Of a stretch of DNA of 64,000 nt, positions 6,729 through 16,682 are shown one piece after another (within the stretch, counting starts at the first letter, position 1; each line of letters starts with the position of its first letter). This stretch comes from Saccharopolyspora thermophila. GTDB taxonomy: Bacteria; Actinomycetota; Actinomycetes; Mycobacteriales; Pseudonocardiaceae. Both the position numbers and the translations under genes were made by a program. Below the pieces are notes generated by a model. That model saw only the letters and a list, made by a program, of their open reading frames with translations, ran no database searches and was not told the DNA's origin. Location of the stretch: positions 80,200 to 144,199 of the forward strand of contig NZ_BMMT01000004.1 in assembly GCF_014646075.1 (NCBI RefSeq), read 5' to 3'.

Positions 6729-9077
6729 TCAGGTCGGCGGGTAGCGGTCGCCCCAGTCCGGTGGGCGGGGCCCGAACTCCAGGACCGCGTCGTGCGCGAG
6801 GCGCTCGATGACCTCGTGCAGCTCCAGTTCCAGCGTCCAGCGCTCGGGGATCCGCGCCGCGCCGACGACCGCGCCGACCAGGCTGCCCGCCACCGCACCG
6901 GTGATGGCGCTGTTGCCGGAGTGGTTCACCGCCACCGGCAGCGCCGCGTCGAAGTCGCCGTCGCACACCAGCGCCGCGTACAGGCCGATGCCCAGCGCCT
7001 CGGCCGCCGTCGCCCCGGTGCCGATGCCGCGTTCCAGGTCCTCCGGTGCGGCGCTGCCGTCGCGCGCCAACCGGACCGCGGCCGTGATGCGGCGGGTGAC
7101 GTCCTCGTGCCCGTTGTGTGGTGCGAGCTGGTCGAGCGCGGCGTCCACCGCCGCGCCCAGCGGTTCTCCGTGCACCAGCCGGGACACCACGAAGGCGAGC
7201 GTTCCCGCGCTGAGCAGGGCGCTCGGGTGGCCGTGGGTGAGCGCGGCGGTGTCCATGCCGACCTGGAACACCTCCGCCGGGTCGTTGCTCCACAGGGCGG
7301 CCGGCACCGCGCGCATGATCGCGCTGCTGTCCGGGGAGTCGCTGACCGGGTTCTCCGGGGTGCCCATCGCCTGCTGGCCCTTGGCGAAGGCGATCAGCGT
7401 GCGCATCATGGTGCGCCCCGGGTTGCGGATCTGGAACAGTGCCCGCTGGCCGACCAGCCAGCCGTCCGGTGCGGGGGTGCCGCGGAGGAACTCGCCCGCC
7501 GCGCGGGGCCAGCTCAGGTGCTGGGTGTGCAGCCAGCGCTGGTAGGCGTGCTGGATGTGCCGGGTCGGGCTGGTGGCACCGCCTTCGCGGCGGCTGACGT
7601 TCGCCCGGATCGTGCCTTCCAGCGAGAACAGCAGCAGTTGCGTGTCGCTGCCGAGCCGACCGGAGGGGTGGCCGGCCGGGACGTAGTCGGTCAGGCCGTC
7701 GGCGCCGTGCCGGGACCGGATCTCATCCCAGCTGTCGGCGGCGACGGGCATGCCGAGGGCTTCGCCGACCGCGCAGCCCACCACCGCGCCGACGAAGCGG
7801 TCGCGGGACGCAGCCAGCCGCGGCACCGCGGTCAGGCCGGTCCGGTAGTCCGCTGTGGACGGAGCGGTGGGCACGGCGGTGTCGGTCGGCGGGTACCGCT
7901 GCTCCCAGGCGTCGGATTCGTCCGGGTAGGGCCCGAACTCCGCTGCCGCGTCCTCGGCGATCCGTTCGACGAGCGAGGTGATCGGCAGCTGCTCCCGCCA
8001 TCGCGCGGGGATGGCCGTCGGTCCGTGCAGCGCGCCCAGCAGCTGTCCGCAGATCACCGCCGAACTCGCGGGGTCGCCGCTGTGGTCGCTTGCCGCGCGG
8101 ATGGCCGCGGCGAAGTCGTCCTCGCACGCCAGGGCGGTCCGAAAGGCGATGGCCAGCGCGTCCAGGCCGCTGCGGCCGGGGCGCATCGCGTCGAGCTGGG
8201 CCCGGCCGGGCCGCAACCCCGCGGGGCTGAGGCGGCCGAGCCGCACGGCATGCAGCAGCGCCGTTCGCCCGGACTGCCAACCGGTTGCCGCCTGCTGCAG
8301 CGACGTGCGCAGCCGGTCTCCGTGCAGCAGCGACAACACCGCCGTCGCGAGCACGCCGGCCGGGATGTGGCCGTGCGCGTGGCCGTGGGTCAGCGCGGCC
8401 AGGTCGCCGCCGAGCGCGAACACCGTTCCCGGGTCACCGGACCACAGCGCCGCCAGCGCGCCCAACGGCACGGCGGTGGCGGTGTCGGAGTTGGTGACCG
8501 GTCGCTGACGCGAGCCTGCCGGGTGCCCGGCCGCGACGCGGGCCAGCGCGGTGAGCATGGTCGGTTCGTCGGTGGCCGTGGAGTGCAGCGTGGCTTCCCG
8601 CACCAGCCAACCGTTCGGTCGTGGGGCGTCGGACCCGCAGTCGGCCCAGGGGACGCCGCGGGTGTGCAGCCAGCGCTGCAGGCCGCGCAGGACCGCGCCG
8701 ACCGGGTCTCCGTCACCGGCGGACCGGGCCCGGGTGTGCGCCCGGATCAGTCCCTCCAGCGCGAACAGCACGGCGGCCGTGCGTTGCCCGACCCGGCCGT
8801 CGAGGGCAACGAACTCGCCGACCGCCCCGCCCAGCAGCATGCCGAGCAACCGGGCCGGTGCCTCGGGCAGCGGTCCGCGTCGGTTCGCCAGGCCGGTCGC
8901 GGGCGTCGGCGGCTCGGCTTCGGCGGTGAGCCGGTGCTGCAGCGCCGCGGCCCACAGTGGTCGGGTCGCCGGGTGCCGTCGCCACTGCCGCCAGGTGTCC
9001 AGTAACCGCTGCTCCACCGGGTCTCGGCGCCGGCTTTCCCGCCAGGCCCGCAGCAGTGCCCGTTCCGCCTCGTCCAC
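6729..9077 (-). CDS. Double-domain ADP-ribosylglycohydrolase-like protein
   Basis: A 782-residue protein with two ADP-ribosylglycohydrolase (ARH/DraG) folds, about residues 90-400 and 425-780. Recognisable repeats are the start helix LLGGAVGEF and VVGCAVGEALGMP, ALEGLIRAH and SLEGTIRAN, and the late metal-site helix. The metal ligands are largely lost: the first domain has GQRTAA where TDDT is expected and DHSGDPASSA where HSGDSDST is expected; the second has GSDTQL and NHSGNSAITG. Both domains may therefore be inactive or binding-only. The GTG start at 9077 lies 3 nt after the stop of the larger upstream gene on the same strand, so the two form one operon and probably one functional assembly. 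Confidence 0.82.
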   Translation of the reverse strand: MDEAERALLRAWRESRRRDPVEQRLLDTWRQWRRHPATRPLWAAALQHRLTAEAEPPTPATGLANRRGPLPEAPARLLGMLLGGAVGEFVALDGRVGQRTAAVLFALEGLIRAHTRARSAGDGDPVGAVLRGLQRWLHTRGVPWADCGSDAPRPNGWLVREATLHSTATDEPTMLTALARVAAGHPAGSRQRPVTNSDTATAVPLGALAALWSGDPGTVFALGGDLAALTHGHAHGHIPAGVLATAVLSLLHGDRLRTSLQQAATGWQSGRTALLHAVRLGRLSPAGLRPGRAQLDAMRPGRSGLDALAIAFRTALACEDDFAAAIRAASDHSGDPASSAVICGQLLGALHGPTAIPARWREQLPITSLVERIAEDAAAEFGPYPDESDAWEQRYPPTDTAVPTAPSTADYRTGLTAVPRLAASRDRFVGAVVGCAVGEALGMPVAADSWDEIRSRHGADGLTDYVPAGHPSGRLGSDTQLLLFSLEGTIRANVSRREGGATSPTRHIQHAYQRWLHTQHLSWPRAAGEFLRGTPAPDGWLVGQRALFQIRNPGRTMMRTLIAFAKGQQAMGTPENPVSDSPDSSAIMRAVPAALWSNDPAEVFQVGMDTAALTHGHPSALLSAGTLAFVVSRLVHGEPLGAAVDAALDQLAPHNGHEDVTRRITAAVRLARDGSAAPEDLERGIGTGATAAEALGIGLYAALVCDGDFDAALPVAVNHSGNSAITGAVAGSLVGAVVGAARIPERWTLELELHEVIERLAHDAVLEFGPRPPDWGDRYPPT

Positions 9078-9080
9078 GGG

Positions 9081-12000
9081 TTATCCGGGGTAGCGCAGCG
9101 CCCACTCGGGCAGCGGACCGTAGGTGGAGATCTCGGTCTGCGCGCGGTGCTCGTCGGCGACGAGCCCGGCCAGCACGTCCCGCAGCTCCAGCTCCGCCAG
9201 CCACTCCGCGGGGATCTCCCCGGCGCCCCGCGCGGTCCCGAGCAGGCTCCCGCAGATGGCTGCGGTGGCCGCCGTGTTGCCGGCGTGGGTGGCGGCCAGC
9301 GACACCGCGTCGGCGAAGGAGTTCGGATGCGACAGCGCCGAGGCCACCGCGATGGCCAGCGCCTCCGGCGCGTTCCAGCCCAACCCGAGCTCCTCGAACC
9401 GGGTCGGGGTGGCCGGACCATGGCTGGCGAGCTCGACCGCCGCGCGCAGCCCCTGCGCGGTGTTCTCGGCGCCTTCCATCTGGTCGAGCTCGACCAGCAC
9501 CGCCTGCACCGCCTCGGCGAGGGTCTGCCCGTTGTGCAGCGCGCACACCAGACCCGCCAGCGCACCGGCGGGCAGGTAGCCGTCCGGATGCCCGTGGGTC
9601 ACCACGGCGATCTCCGCCCCGACCGAGAGCGCGTCCTGCGGTTTCCCGGTCAGCAGGCCGACCACCGCACCGCGCACCGTGGCGGCCGCCGTGCGGGCCG
9701 CGTTCGGCGGGTTGGCGGGCGTGGGTGCCTCGCGGCGGTCGCTGGCCAGCGCGGTCAGCGTGGCCTCGTCGGGGAACCGCTGCACGCGCAACGCCGCGGT
9801 CTCGGCCAGCTCGCCGGGCTGCAACCAGGACATGGGCACCCGTGCGCCCTGGGTGTGCGCCCAGTGCTGCAACGTCCGGCGCACCATCGAGGGACGGTGC
9901 GCGCTGATGCCCCGCAACACCGAGCGGATGTGCGCGCGGATCAACCCGTCGAGCACGAACGCGGTCTGCTGGGTGTAGGCGGTGGCCGCGCCGCGCCTGC
10001 CGAACGCCTCGGCGAACTCGCGCACGCCTTCCGGGTTCGCGTTCAGGATCGTCCGCAGGTCGGCGAACAGCCAGGGCGCGCCGAGCGCGTCGCCGACGGC
10101 CGAGCCCAGCACGCAGCCCTCCACCCGCTGCTGGCGGGACAGCTGCACCTGGTTCTCGGCGGCGAGTTCGCCCGCGGGTTCCGCGGCGGCCTCGCCGATC
10201 AGCTGGGCCGCGCGCTCCTCGCCGAACGCCTCGACGAGCAGCTTGTGCAGGCCCTGCGTCAGGTCGGCGGAGTTGCCGTCCTCGTTGTCGCGGAACTTCC
10301 GCCACGCGGCGAGCAGCCGCAGCTCCTCCTCCGACAGGCCGTCGTCGGCGTCGTCCTCGGCCACCGGCTCGGCCACCGGCGCGGGCCCGGCGACCGGCTC
10401 CGCGGCTTCGGCAGGTGCCTGCGCGACCGGAACAGCGGTGTCCTCGACGACCGGTTCCGCGACGGGCTCGGGTTCGGGTTCCGCCTCGACCGGCTCCGGC
10501 GCGACCGGCTCGGGTGCCGGAGCCTCGACGACCTCCTGCTGCGGTTCGGCACTGCCCACCGGGTAGCGCTCCAGCCACTCCGCGTCGCGGGGCGGGTTGG
10601 CGCCGAACTCGCGGATGGCGTCGGCGGCCAGCGCCTCGATCACCTCGCGCAGCTCCAGCTTGTCGCGCCAGGTCCGCGGGATCGCCGCCGCGGTGTGCGC
10701 GGCGCCCATGATGTTGCCGCAGATCGCCGCGGTGGAGTCGCTGTCGCCGGAGTGGTTGGCGGCCAGCACCACGGCGTTGGTGAACGACTCGGGGTGGGTC
10801 AGCGCCGCGCACACGGCGATGGCCAGCGCCTGCTCGCCGTACGTGCCGACGCCCAGCACCTGCTCGATGCGCTCCGCCGTCGGGGTGCCCTCGGTGGCCA
10901 GCTCGATCGCCCGGCGCAGCGCCGCACCGGTCTCCTCGTGACCGTCCCAGGTGGACAGTTCGGTCAGCGCGCGGTCCACGGCCTCGGGCAGCGACCGACC
11001 CGCCAGCAGCTGCTGGACGATCACCGCCAGTGCCCCGGCGGGCAGGTAGCCGCTGGGGTGGCCGTGGGTCAGCACGGCGGTCAGCGCACCGACGCGGAAC
11101 ACCTCGGCGGCTTCGTCGGACCACAGCCCGGCCGGGGCCGCGCGCATCACCCCGGCGCAGCCCTTGGCGTCGTTGAGCCGGTTCGTGAAGGAGCCCTGCG
11201 GGTTGCCGTTGGCGTAGCCGTGCAGCGCCTGGATGCAGGTGCTCGCGGGGGCCCGGCGGACGAACAGGCCCTTCTGCTGGATCAGCCAGCCGTCCGGCGG
11301 GGAACCGGCGAGCGGGCCGCCGGCCTCCTTCCAGTCGAAGCCCTGCGTGTGCAGCCACCGCTGGTAGGCGTGCTGCACCTGGGTGGTGGGCTCGTCCTCG
11401 CCGAAGAGGCGGCGGCGGATGCTGGCCCGGATGAGTCCCTCGAGAGTGAACAGGGTCATCTGGGTCTCGTCGCTGATCGACCCGCCGGGCCGGTGCGCGT
11501 CGACGAAGTCGGTCAGCCCGGCCTCGCCGTACTTGCGCCGGATGTCGCGCAGCGAGTCGTCCTCGATCGGGTAGCCCAGGGCGTCCCCGACGGCACCGCC
11601 GAGCAGGAAGCCCAGGATGCGCTGCGACCACAGGTCCGCGTCGTTGTCCCCGGCGGGCGTGCTCTCCGCGGCGGTTGCCACGACCGGTTCCGCCGCAACG
11701 GGTTCGGGGGCGGGCTGCTCCGCCGGTGCGGCCTCGACCGGTGCCGCGGTCTCAGTCGCCTGGTCCACCGCGGGTGCCGCCTCGGCCGGCTCGGGCTGCG
11801 CGGCCTCGTCGCTGCCGGCGAGCGGCACCTGCGAGGTGAAGTCGAGGTCGCCGATGTCACCCGCGATCGGGTACCGCGTGCTCCACGCCTCGCCGGTCGG
11901 CGGGGTCGGGCCGAACTCCAGCAACGCGTCCTTGGCCAGCGCCTCGATGATCTCGCGGTGCTTGAGGTCGCGCAGCCACACGCCGGGCAGCGCGCGCGAG

Positions 12001-13673
12001 CCGTAGCGGGCGCCGACGATGGTGCCGCAGATCGCGGCGGTGGAGTCGCTGTCGCCGGAGTGGTTCACGGCCACCATCAGCGCGTTCGCGATGCTGTCGG
12101 TGCTCAGCGCCGCGCACACCGCGATCGCCAGCGCCTCGTGCCCGGCCCAGCCGCCGCCCAGGGTGTCCTTGAGTTCCTCGGGGCTGGGCTTGCCCCTGCG
12201 CGCCAGGTCCACGGCCGACTGCAGGGCGCGCTCGGTGTCCTGGTGGCCCGCGTACCGCACCAGCAGTTCCCGGGCCTGCCGCAGGGCGTCCTCCAGCGAC
12301 TCCTCCCGCAGCAGCCGGTGCACGATGACCGCGAGCACCCCGGCCGGCAGGTAGCCGTTCGGCTTCGAGTAGGTCAGGGCCGCGGTGGCGGCGGCGAGCT
12401 CGAAGACCTCCCGCGGGTCGTCCGACCACAGCGCCACCGGCGCCGCGCGAACCACGCCGCCGCAGTCCTGGGAGTCGTTGATGGGCCGCGCGAACGTGCC
12501 AGGGGCGCCGACGGAGGCGAACTCGCGGAGCGCGGTGATGCAGCTGCTGTTGGGGGAGCGGACGGCGAACAGGTCGCGCTGCTCGATCAGCCAGCCGTTG
12601 GGCTTGGGGTGGCTCATCGCGAACGGGCCGGCGGCCCGCATCCACGCGTAGCCCTGGGTGTGCAGCCAGCGCTGGTAGGCCAGCTGCACCGCGGACAGCG
12701 GGCTGGTCGCCCCGGTGGTGCGGACGGCGATGTGCCCGCGGATGAGTCCTTCCAGCGTGAACAGGGCCATCTGGGTGTCGTCGGTGAACTCGCCCGGCTC
12801 GCCGCTGCGGTCGTACTCGGTGACGCCCATCGCGCCGAACCGGCTGCGGATCTGGTCCACCGGGTAGAACTCGACCGGCGCGCCGAGCGCGTCGCCGATC
12901 GCGCCGGCGAGCATCGAGCCGAGGAAGCGGCGGCCGAACTCGGTCTCGGTCGGATCGGTCTGCGGTTCGGCGGCGGGCGGTGCGGGCTGTGGGGGCGCGG
13001 GCGGGGTCGGTCCGGCGGCCGGGGGCTGCGGTGTGGTGCCGGGGACCACGAGCGGCATTCCGTTGGCCGGGGACACCGGCACCGTGGGGGTCTTCGGCGG
13101 GACGGCCGCGGCGGCCTTGACCAGCTCCTCGCCGGGCAACCGGGCCTTGACCGGGCTGGTGGGGTTGACCTGGATGTCGATGCCGCCGAGGTGGTGCCCG
13201 GCCAGCTGGCGGCCGGTCATCCGCTGCCAGGTGGTCCAGTTCGACGGCAGGAACGCCTCGGAGGTGAACACCTGCAGCTGGCGGCGGCCGGACTCGTGCT
13301 CCATGGTGAACAGCCCGCTGCCCTGCGGTTGGGCGAACAGAATCAGCTCGGCGTCCAGCATCGCGGTCAGCAGGGTGTGGCCCTGGGCGTAGCCGGTGGT
13401 GGTCAGCTGCAGCGCGCGCTCGACGTCGTTGGTCGGCGCGGGCAGCCGCAGTGCGACGGGGGAGGGCCGGTAGTTCGGGTTCGGCGAGAAGTCGTCGGTG
13501 ATCTCGCCCTGCTCGTCGACCCGGTAGCCGCCGATGAACCCCCACGGCGGCACCTCGGCGTTCGGATCGGTGAAGATCGGGTCAACCACGTACAGCCAGC
13601 TGTTCGGCTGCTTGAGGGCCTGCTCCCGCATAGCCGGCGTGATGACCGGCCGACTCGGCTGCTGCGTGTTCAT
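9081..13673 (-). CDS. Giant three-domain ADP-ribosylglycohydrolase protein with N-terminal T7SS-associated/SseB-like domain
   Basis: About 1530 residues. The first ~190 residues resemble an SseB-like or type VII secretion-associated domain (NSWLYVVDPIFTDP, WGFIGGYRVDEQG, LQVFTSEAFLPSNW). After a Pro/Ala-rich linker come three ADP-ribosylglycohydrolase domains (roughly 245-610, 680-1030, 1175-1530) separated by Pro/Ala/Glu/Val-rich spacers. Domain 1 (FTDDTQM, HSGDSDST) and domain 2 (SDETQM, HSGDSDST) keep plausible Mg-binding residues; domain 3 (AYTQQT, HAGNTAAT) does not. ARH enzymes remove ADP-ribose from Arg, Ser or other adducts. The start is uncertain: ATG 13673 (MNTQQPSRPVI) is chosen, but in-frame ATGs at 13700 and 13712 are possible. 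Confidence 0.82.
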   Translation of the reverse strand: MNTQQPSRPVITPAMREQALKQPNSWLYVVDPIFTDPNAEVPPWGFIGGYRVDEQGEITDDFSPNPNYRPSPVALRLPAPTNDVERALQLTTTGYAQGHTLLTAMLDAELILFAQPQGSGLFTMEHESGRRQLQVFTSEAFLPSNWTTWQRMTGRQLAGHHLGGIDIQVNPTSPVKARLPGEELVKAAAAVPPKTPTVPVSPANGMPLVVPGTTPQPPAAGPTPPAPPQPAPPAAEPQTDPTETEFGRRFLGSMLAGAIGDALGAPVEFYPVDQIRSRFGAMGVTEYDRSGEPGEFTDDTQMALFTLEGLIRGHIAVRTTGATSPLSAVQLAYQRWLHTQGYAWMRAAGPFAMSHPKPNGWLIEQRDLFAVRSPNSSCITALREFASVGAPGTFARPINDSQDCGGVVRAAPVALWSDDPREVFELAAATAALTYSKPNGYLPAGVLAVIVHRLLREESLEDALRQARELLVRYAGHQDTERALQSAVDLARRGKPSPEELKDTLGGGWAGHEALAIAVCAALSTDSIANALMVAVNHSGDSDSTAAICGTIVGARYGSRALPGVWLRDLKHREIIEALAKDALLEFGPTPPTGEAWSTRYPIAGDIGDLDFTSQVPLAGSDEAAQPEPAEAAPAVDQATETAAPVEAAPAEQPAPEPVAAEPVVATAAESTPAGDNDADLWSQRILGFLLGGAVGDALGYPIEDDSLRDIRRKYGEAGLTDFVDAHRPGGSISDETQMTLFTLEGLIRASIRRRLFGEDEPTTQVQHAYQRWLHTQGFDWKEAGGPLAGSPPDGWLIQQKGLFVRRAPASTCIQALHGYANGNPQGSFTNRLNDAKGCAGVMRAAPAGLWSDEAAEVFRVGALTAVLTHGHPSGYLPAGALAVIVQQLLAGRSLPEAVDRALTELSTWDGHEETGAALRRAIELATEGTPTAERIEQVLGVGTYGEQALAIAVCAALTHPESFTNAVVLAANHSGDSDSTAAICGNIMGAAHTAAAIPRTWRDKLELREVIEALAADAIREFGANPPRDAEWLERYPVGSAEPQQEVVEAPAPEPVAPEPVEAEPEPEPVAEPVVEDTAVPVAQAPAEAAEPVAGPAPVAEPVAEDDADDGLSEEELRLLAAWRKFRDNEDGNSADLTQGLHKLLVEAFGEERAAQLIGEAAAEPAGELAAENQVQLSRQQRVEGCVLGSAVGDALGAPWLFADLRTILNANPEGVREFAEAFGRRGAATAYTQQTAFVLDGLIRAHIRSVLRGISAHRPSMVRRTLQHWAHTQGARVPMSWLQPGELAETAALRVQRFPDEATLTALASDRREAPTPANPPNAARTAAATVRGAVVGLLTGKPQDALSVGAEIAVVTHGHPDGYLPAGALAGLVCALHNGQTLAEAVQAVLVELDQMEGAENTAQGLRAAVELASHGPATPTRFEELGLGWNAPEALAIAVASALSHPNSFADAVSLAATHAGNTAATAAICGSLLGTARGAGEIPAEWLAELELRDVLAGLVADEHRAQTEISTYGPLPEWALRYPG

Positions 13674-13939
13674 CTCGCGCTGTTGTCCCCGACTCCTCAT
13701 CCAGCCTTGCATTGAACGCCCCCACACCGGCGGTCACGTGATAGCGCGAACCTGACGGGTAACGACGTGCACAGGGACCGGCCGGTTCCCGATGCCGACG
13801 CCGACTCAAACTCTCTCATGACCACTTGGGGTGAAGTTTAGGGTTCGCGAGAACGACTCAGAGTTAAGACAGCGTTTTTCCGGTCAGGCGCGCGGCTGCT
13901 CCGGGCGGACCACAGCGGCGGCGGCACCCGGTGGTCCGA

Positions 13940-14173
13940 TCAGACGGACGAGTCGGCCAGCGCCGCGGCCATCAGGCAGCGCAGGCAGGGCATCCCGGCC
14001 GGGCCGTCCAGCGCCTCGGCCTGCCCGGGCATGATGTCGAAACCGCAGTACGCGCGGAGCACCGAGGGCAGCGTGCTGTCCTGCGGCAGCGGGAAGAAGT
14101 GGCAGGACCTGCCCCGCTCGCTGCGCGCGTACTCACTGCGCACCCGAGCGATCACGTGCGGTGGAGCGTCCAT
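13940..14173 (-). CDS. Conserved small actinobacterial protein of unknown function
   Basis: A 77-residue soluble protein that I recognise only as a conserved hypothetical of Pseudonocardiaceae-like genomes. It is basic at the N-terminus (VIARVRSEYARSERG), then has CHFFPLPQD and ends with a CLRCL pair (MPCLRC) that could bind metal or form a disulfide. The ATG at 14173 follows a G-rich stretch (CCTGGGGGCCAG), a weak ribosome-binding site. It stands alone between the ARH operon and the sulfur operon, each more than 200 bp away. No function is proposed. Confidence 0.6.
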   Translation of the reverse strand: MDAPPHVIARVRSEYARSERGRSCHFFPLPQDSTLPSVLRAYCGFDIMPGQAEALDGPAGMPCLRCLMAAALADSSV

Positions 14174-14513
14174 CTGGCCCCCAGGGAAACCGCGGTCAAG
14201 TCGGATCCGGCAGCGACCTGGGAGTCGGGGTGTCCCAGCCGCTGCCGGTCTTCGGTGAACCCAGCTGGATCACACGTGTCACATCATGCCCCGCAGGTTG
14301 CCCCCGATCCCGGATCTGTCGACTTTTGGCCACGTCGTGCGCCGCACCGCGGAGTTCTTGTCAGCGGTCCACCGATGCCACCAGGCTGGTGACACCACCC
14401 CCCGGATCATGCGTTCGACTGGGGGCGCAGGTCATGCCAGGCCCAGCGACCAGAGCTCTTGATCAGAGCCACGAAAGGTGTTGGGAGAGCGAGCACGGGG
14501 TTGGGAGCGCTCG
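14174..14513. other. Intergenic region, 340 bp
   Basis: Spacer between the 3' end of the sirohydrochlorin chelatase gene and the start of the small conserved gene, both on the minus strand. It must contain the promoter of the small gene. I see an 8-bp palindrome ACACGTGT (14272-14279), and near 14478-14510 two close copies of GTTGGGAG, but no convincing terminator and no believable coding frame. Confidence 0.5.
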
Positions 14514-15299
14514 TCACAGGGCGTGGGAGAGGTGTGGGGTCGTCGCGGCGGTGAGGGCTTCGGCGTAGCGGTCGAGGACCAGCTCCGCCACCTCCGGGGC
14601 GTCGGCCATCGGGGCCGCGATCAGCGGGTCGGCGGCCGACTCGCGCGCCAGGGCGGTGATCCGGTCCGGGAGCAGGCCGGGCGCCAGGAACCAGGAGGCG
14701 ACCGCGAAGCGCCGGGCGCCGCGGGCCCGCAGCGCCGCGATCGCCGCGGGCACGTCCGGGTCCGCCGCCGCCGCGAACGCCGCCGAGGTGCCCGCCCACG
14801 ACGTGCTCGCCCACCACCGCCGCGCCACGTCGGCGACCAACCGGTTCGCCGGGGCGTGCGAGGACCCGGCGCCCGCCAGGACCACGCCGAGCTCCGGGTC
14901 GTCGGGCCGGGCACCGGTGTCGGCCAGCCGCCGCCACGCCGCCCGGTCCAGTCGCGGGTCCGGACCGAGCACGTCCGCGACGTGCACCCGGAACCTCGGG
15001 TAGCGCCGCTCCGCCTCGGCCACCGCGGCCGGCACGTCGACGCGGGAGTGGAACGCACGGCCCAGCAGCAGCGGCACGACGACCGCGGAATCGTGCCCGT
15101 CGCCGTGCACCGCGCTGAGCACGTCACCCACCCGCGGCGCGGACAGGTCCAGGAACGCCGCGCGCACGTCCAGGTCCGGTCGCATCCACCGCACCACGTC
15201 CAGCAGGGCGTGCACGGTCGCGGCCGAGCGCGGATCGCGACTGCCGTGCGCGACGGCCACCAGCGGGGTCATCAGCGGCTCAGTCCGACGCGCGGGCAT
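14514..15299 (-). CDS. Sirohydrochlorin chelatase (CbiX/SirB family)
   Basis: A 261-residue two-repeat chelatase-like protein. The metal-ligand histidine motif is VAVAHGSRDPRSA near residue 14, followed by the family segments AAFLDLSAPRVGDVL and VVVPLLLGRAFHSR. It would insert iron into sirohydrochlorin to make sirohaem, the cofactor of the sulfite reductase at the head of this operon, although cobalt cannot be excluded. The ATG at 15299 lies 21 nt after the cysN stop with GGAG in between; the internal ATG at 15272 (MTPLVAVAHGS) would give the more usual N-terminus and is a reasonable alternative. It is the last gene of the sulfur assimilation operon. Confidence 0.88.
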   Translation of the reverse strand: MPARRTEPLMTPLVAVAHGSRDPRSAATVHALLDVVRWMRPDLDVRAAFLDLSAPRVGDVLSAVHGDGHDSAVVVPLLLGRAFHSRVDVPAAVAEAERRYPRFRVHVADVLGPDPRLDRAAWRRLADTGARPDDPELGVVLAGAGSSHAPANRLVADVARRWWASTSWAGTSAAFAAAADPDVPAAIAALRARGARRFAVASWFLAPGLLPDRITALARESAADPLIAAPMADAPEVAELVLDRYAEALTAATTPHLSHAL

Positions 15300-15320
15300 G
15301 AGCGGCGTTTCTCCGCCCTC

Positions 15321-16682
15321 TCATGACGGCTGACCGGCTGCGGATGCCGACTCCGCCAGCGGCGCCAGCGGCACGCCGATCAGCCCGGCGGCCAGCGTGG
15401 TGCCATCGGCCGGGTCGATCACCAGGAACGACCCGGTGCGGCGGCTGGCGGCGTACTCGTCCACCGGCAGCGGCTCCGCGGTGCGCAGCTGCACCCGGCC
15501 GATCTCGTTGAGCTGCAACTGCTCCGGGCTGTCCACGCTGGACAGTTGCTGCTCGTCGAAACGGGCCGACAGCTCGGTGACGATCGCCTGCACGGTCCGC
15601 GTGCCGTGCTTGACCAGCACCCTCGCGCCCGGCCTGAGCGCCTTCTCGGCCAGCCAGCACACCGTGGCGTCGAGCTCGTCGGTCAGCTGCGGGGCGGCGT
15701 CGGCGGCGGCGATCAGGTCGCCGCGCGAGACGTCCACGTCGTCGGCCAGCAGCAGGGTGATCGAGTGTCCGGCCGCCGCACGCGGCTTCGCGCCCCCCGG
15801 GGTGTCCACCTTGGACACGCGGGTGCGCACCCCGGCGGGCAGCACCACGACCTCGTCGCCTTCCGCGACCACACCGGCGGCGACCTGGCCCGCGTAGCCG
15901 CGGTAGTCCGGGTACTCGGCGGTGCGCGGGCGGATCACGTACTGCACCGGCATCCGGAACGGCGCATCGTGCGGGTCCGGCGCCACCGGCACGCTCTCCA
16001 GGTGCTCCAGCAGCGACGGCCCCTGGTACCACGGGGTGTTCGCCGAGCGCTCCACGACGTTGTCGCCCAGCAGCGCGGAAACCGGGATGGTCACCACGGA
16101 GTCGTCGCGGTAGCCCAGGGCTCTCGCGTGCTCGGTGAACTCCGCGGCGATGCGGGTGAACACCGCCTCGTCGAAGTCCACCATGTCGATCTTGTTGACC
16201 GCGAGCACCAGCTGCGGCACCCCGAGCAGCGCGAGCACCGCCGCGTGCCGCCGGGTCTGCTCCACCACGCCCTTGCGCGCGTCCACCAGCAGCACGGCCA
16301 GCTGCGCGGTGGACGCGCCGGTCACCGTGTTGCGGGTGTACTGCACGTGCCCGGGCGTGTCGGCGAGCACGAAGGTGCGCTTCGGCGTGGCGAAGTAGCG
16401 GTAGGCCACATCGATGGTGATGCCCTGCTCGCGCTCCGCGCGCAGCCCGTCGACCAGCAGCGACAGGTCCGGCGTGGCCAAGCCCCGGTCGGCGCTGGCC
16501 CGGTGCACCGCGTCGAGCTGGTCGGCCAGCACCGACTTGGTGTCGTGCAGCAGCCGCCCCACCAGGGTGCTCTTGCCGTCGTCGACGGATCCGGCGGTGG
16601 CCAACCGCAGCAGGTCGGTATGCACCGGCAGGGTCACCTCGGTGCCGCTGTCCGGTGCGGTGCGGGTGGTCGTCTCGCTCAT
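15321..16682 (-). CDS. cysN: Sulfate adenylyltransferase subunit 1 (GTPase)
   Basis: A 453-residue elongation-factor-like GTPase that drives ATP sulfurylase. The P-loop is GSVDDGKST (about residue 31), followed by DTPGH and NKID, all intact. The length matches CysN alone; the APS-kinase (CysC) extension of some actinobacterial CysNC proteins is absent, which fits a pathway that reduces APS directly through the CysH-type enzyme encoded upstream. ATG at 16682 gives MSETTTRTAPDSG. It is 104 nt downstream of cysD on the same strand, the widest gap in the operon. Confidence 0.95.
   Translation of the reverse strand: MSETTTRTAPDSGTEVTLPVHTDLLRLATAGSVDDGKSTLVGRLLHDTKSVLADQLDAVHRASADRGLATPDLSLLVDGLRAEREQGITIDVAYRYFATPKRTFVLADTPGHVQYTRNTVTGASTAQLAVLLVDARKGVVEQTRRHAAVLALLGVPQLVLAVNKIDMVDFDEAVFTRIAAEFTEHARALGYRDDSVVTIPVSALLGDNVVERSANTPWYQGPSLLEHLESVPVAPDPHDAPFRMPVQYVIRPRTAEYPDYRGYAGQVAAGVVAEGDEVVVLPAGVRTRVSKVDTPGGAKPRAAAGHSITLLLADDVDVSRGDLIAAADAAPQLTDELDATVCWLAEKALRPGARVLVKHGTRTVQAIVTELSARFDEQQLSSVDSPEQLQLNEIGRVQLRTAEPLPVDEYAASRRTGSFLVIDPADGTTLAAGLIGVPLAPLAESASAAGQPS

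Noticed and set aside
9147-13715. A 1522-codon open frame on the plus strand opposite the ADP-ribosylglycohydrolase genes
   Set aside because: It is the antisense shadow of a high-GC gene: composition is Arg/Gly/Ala/His-rich, there are no domains, and the minus-strand protein has five recognisable domains.
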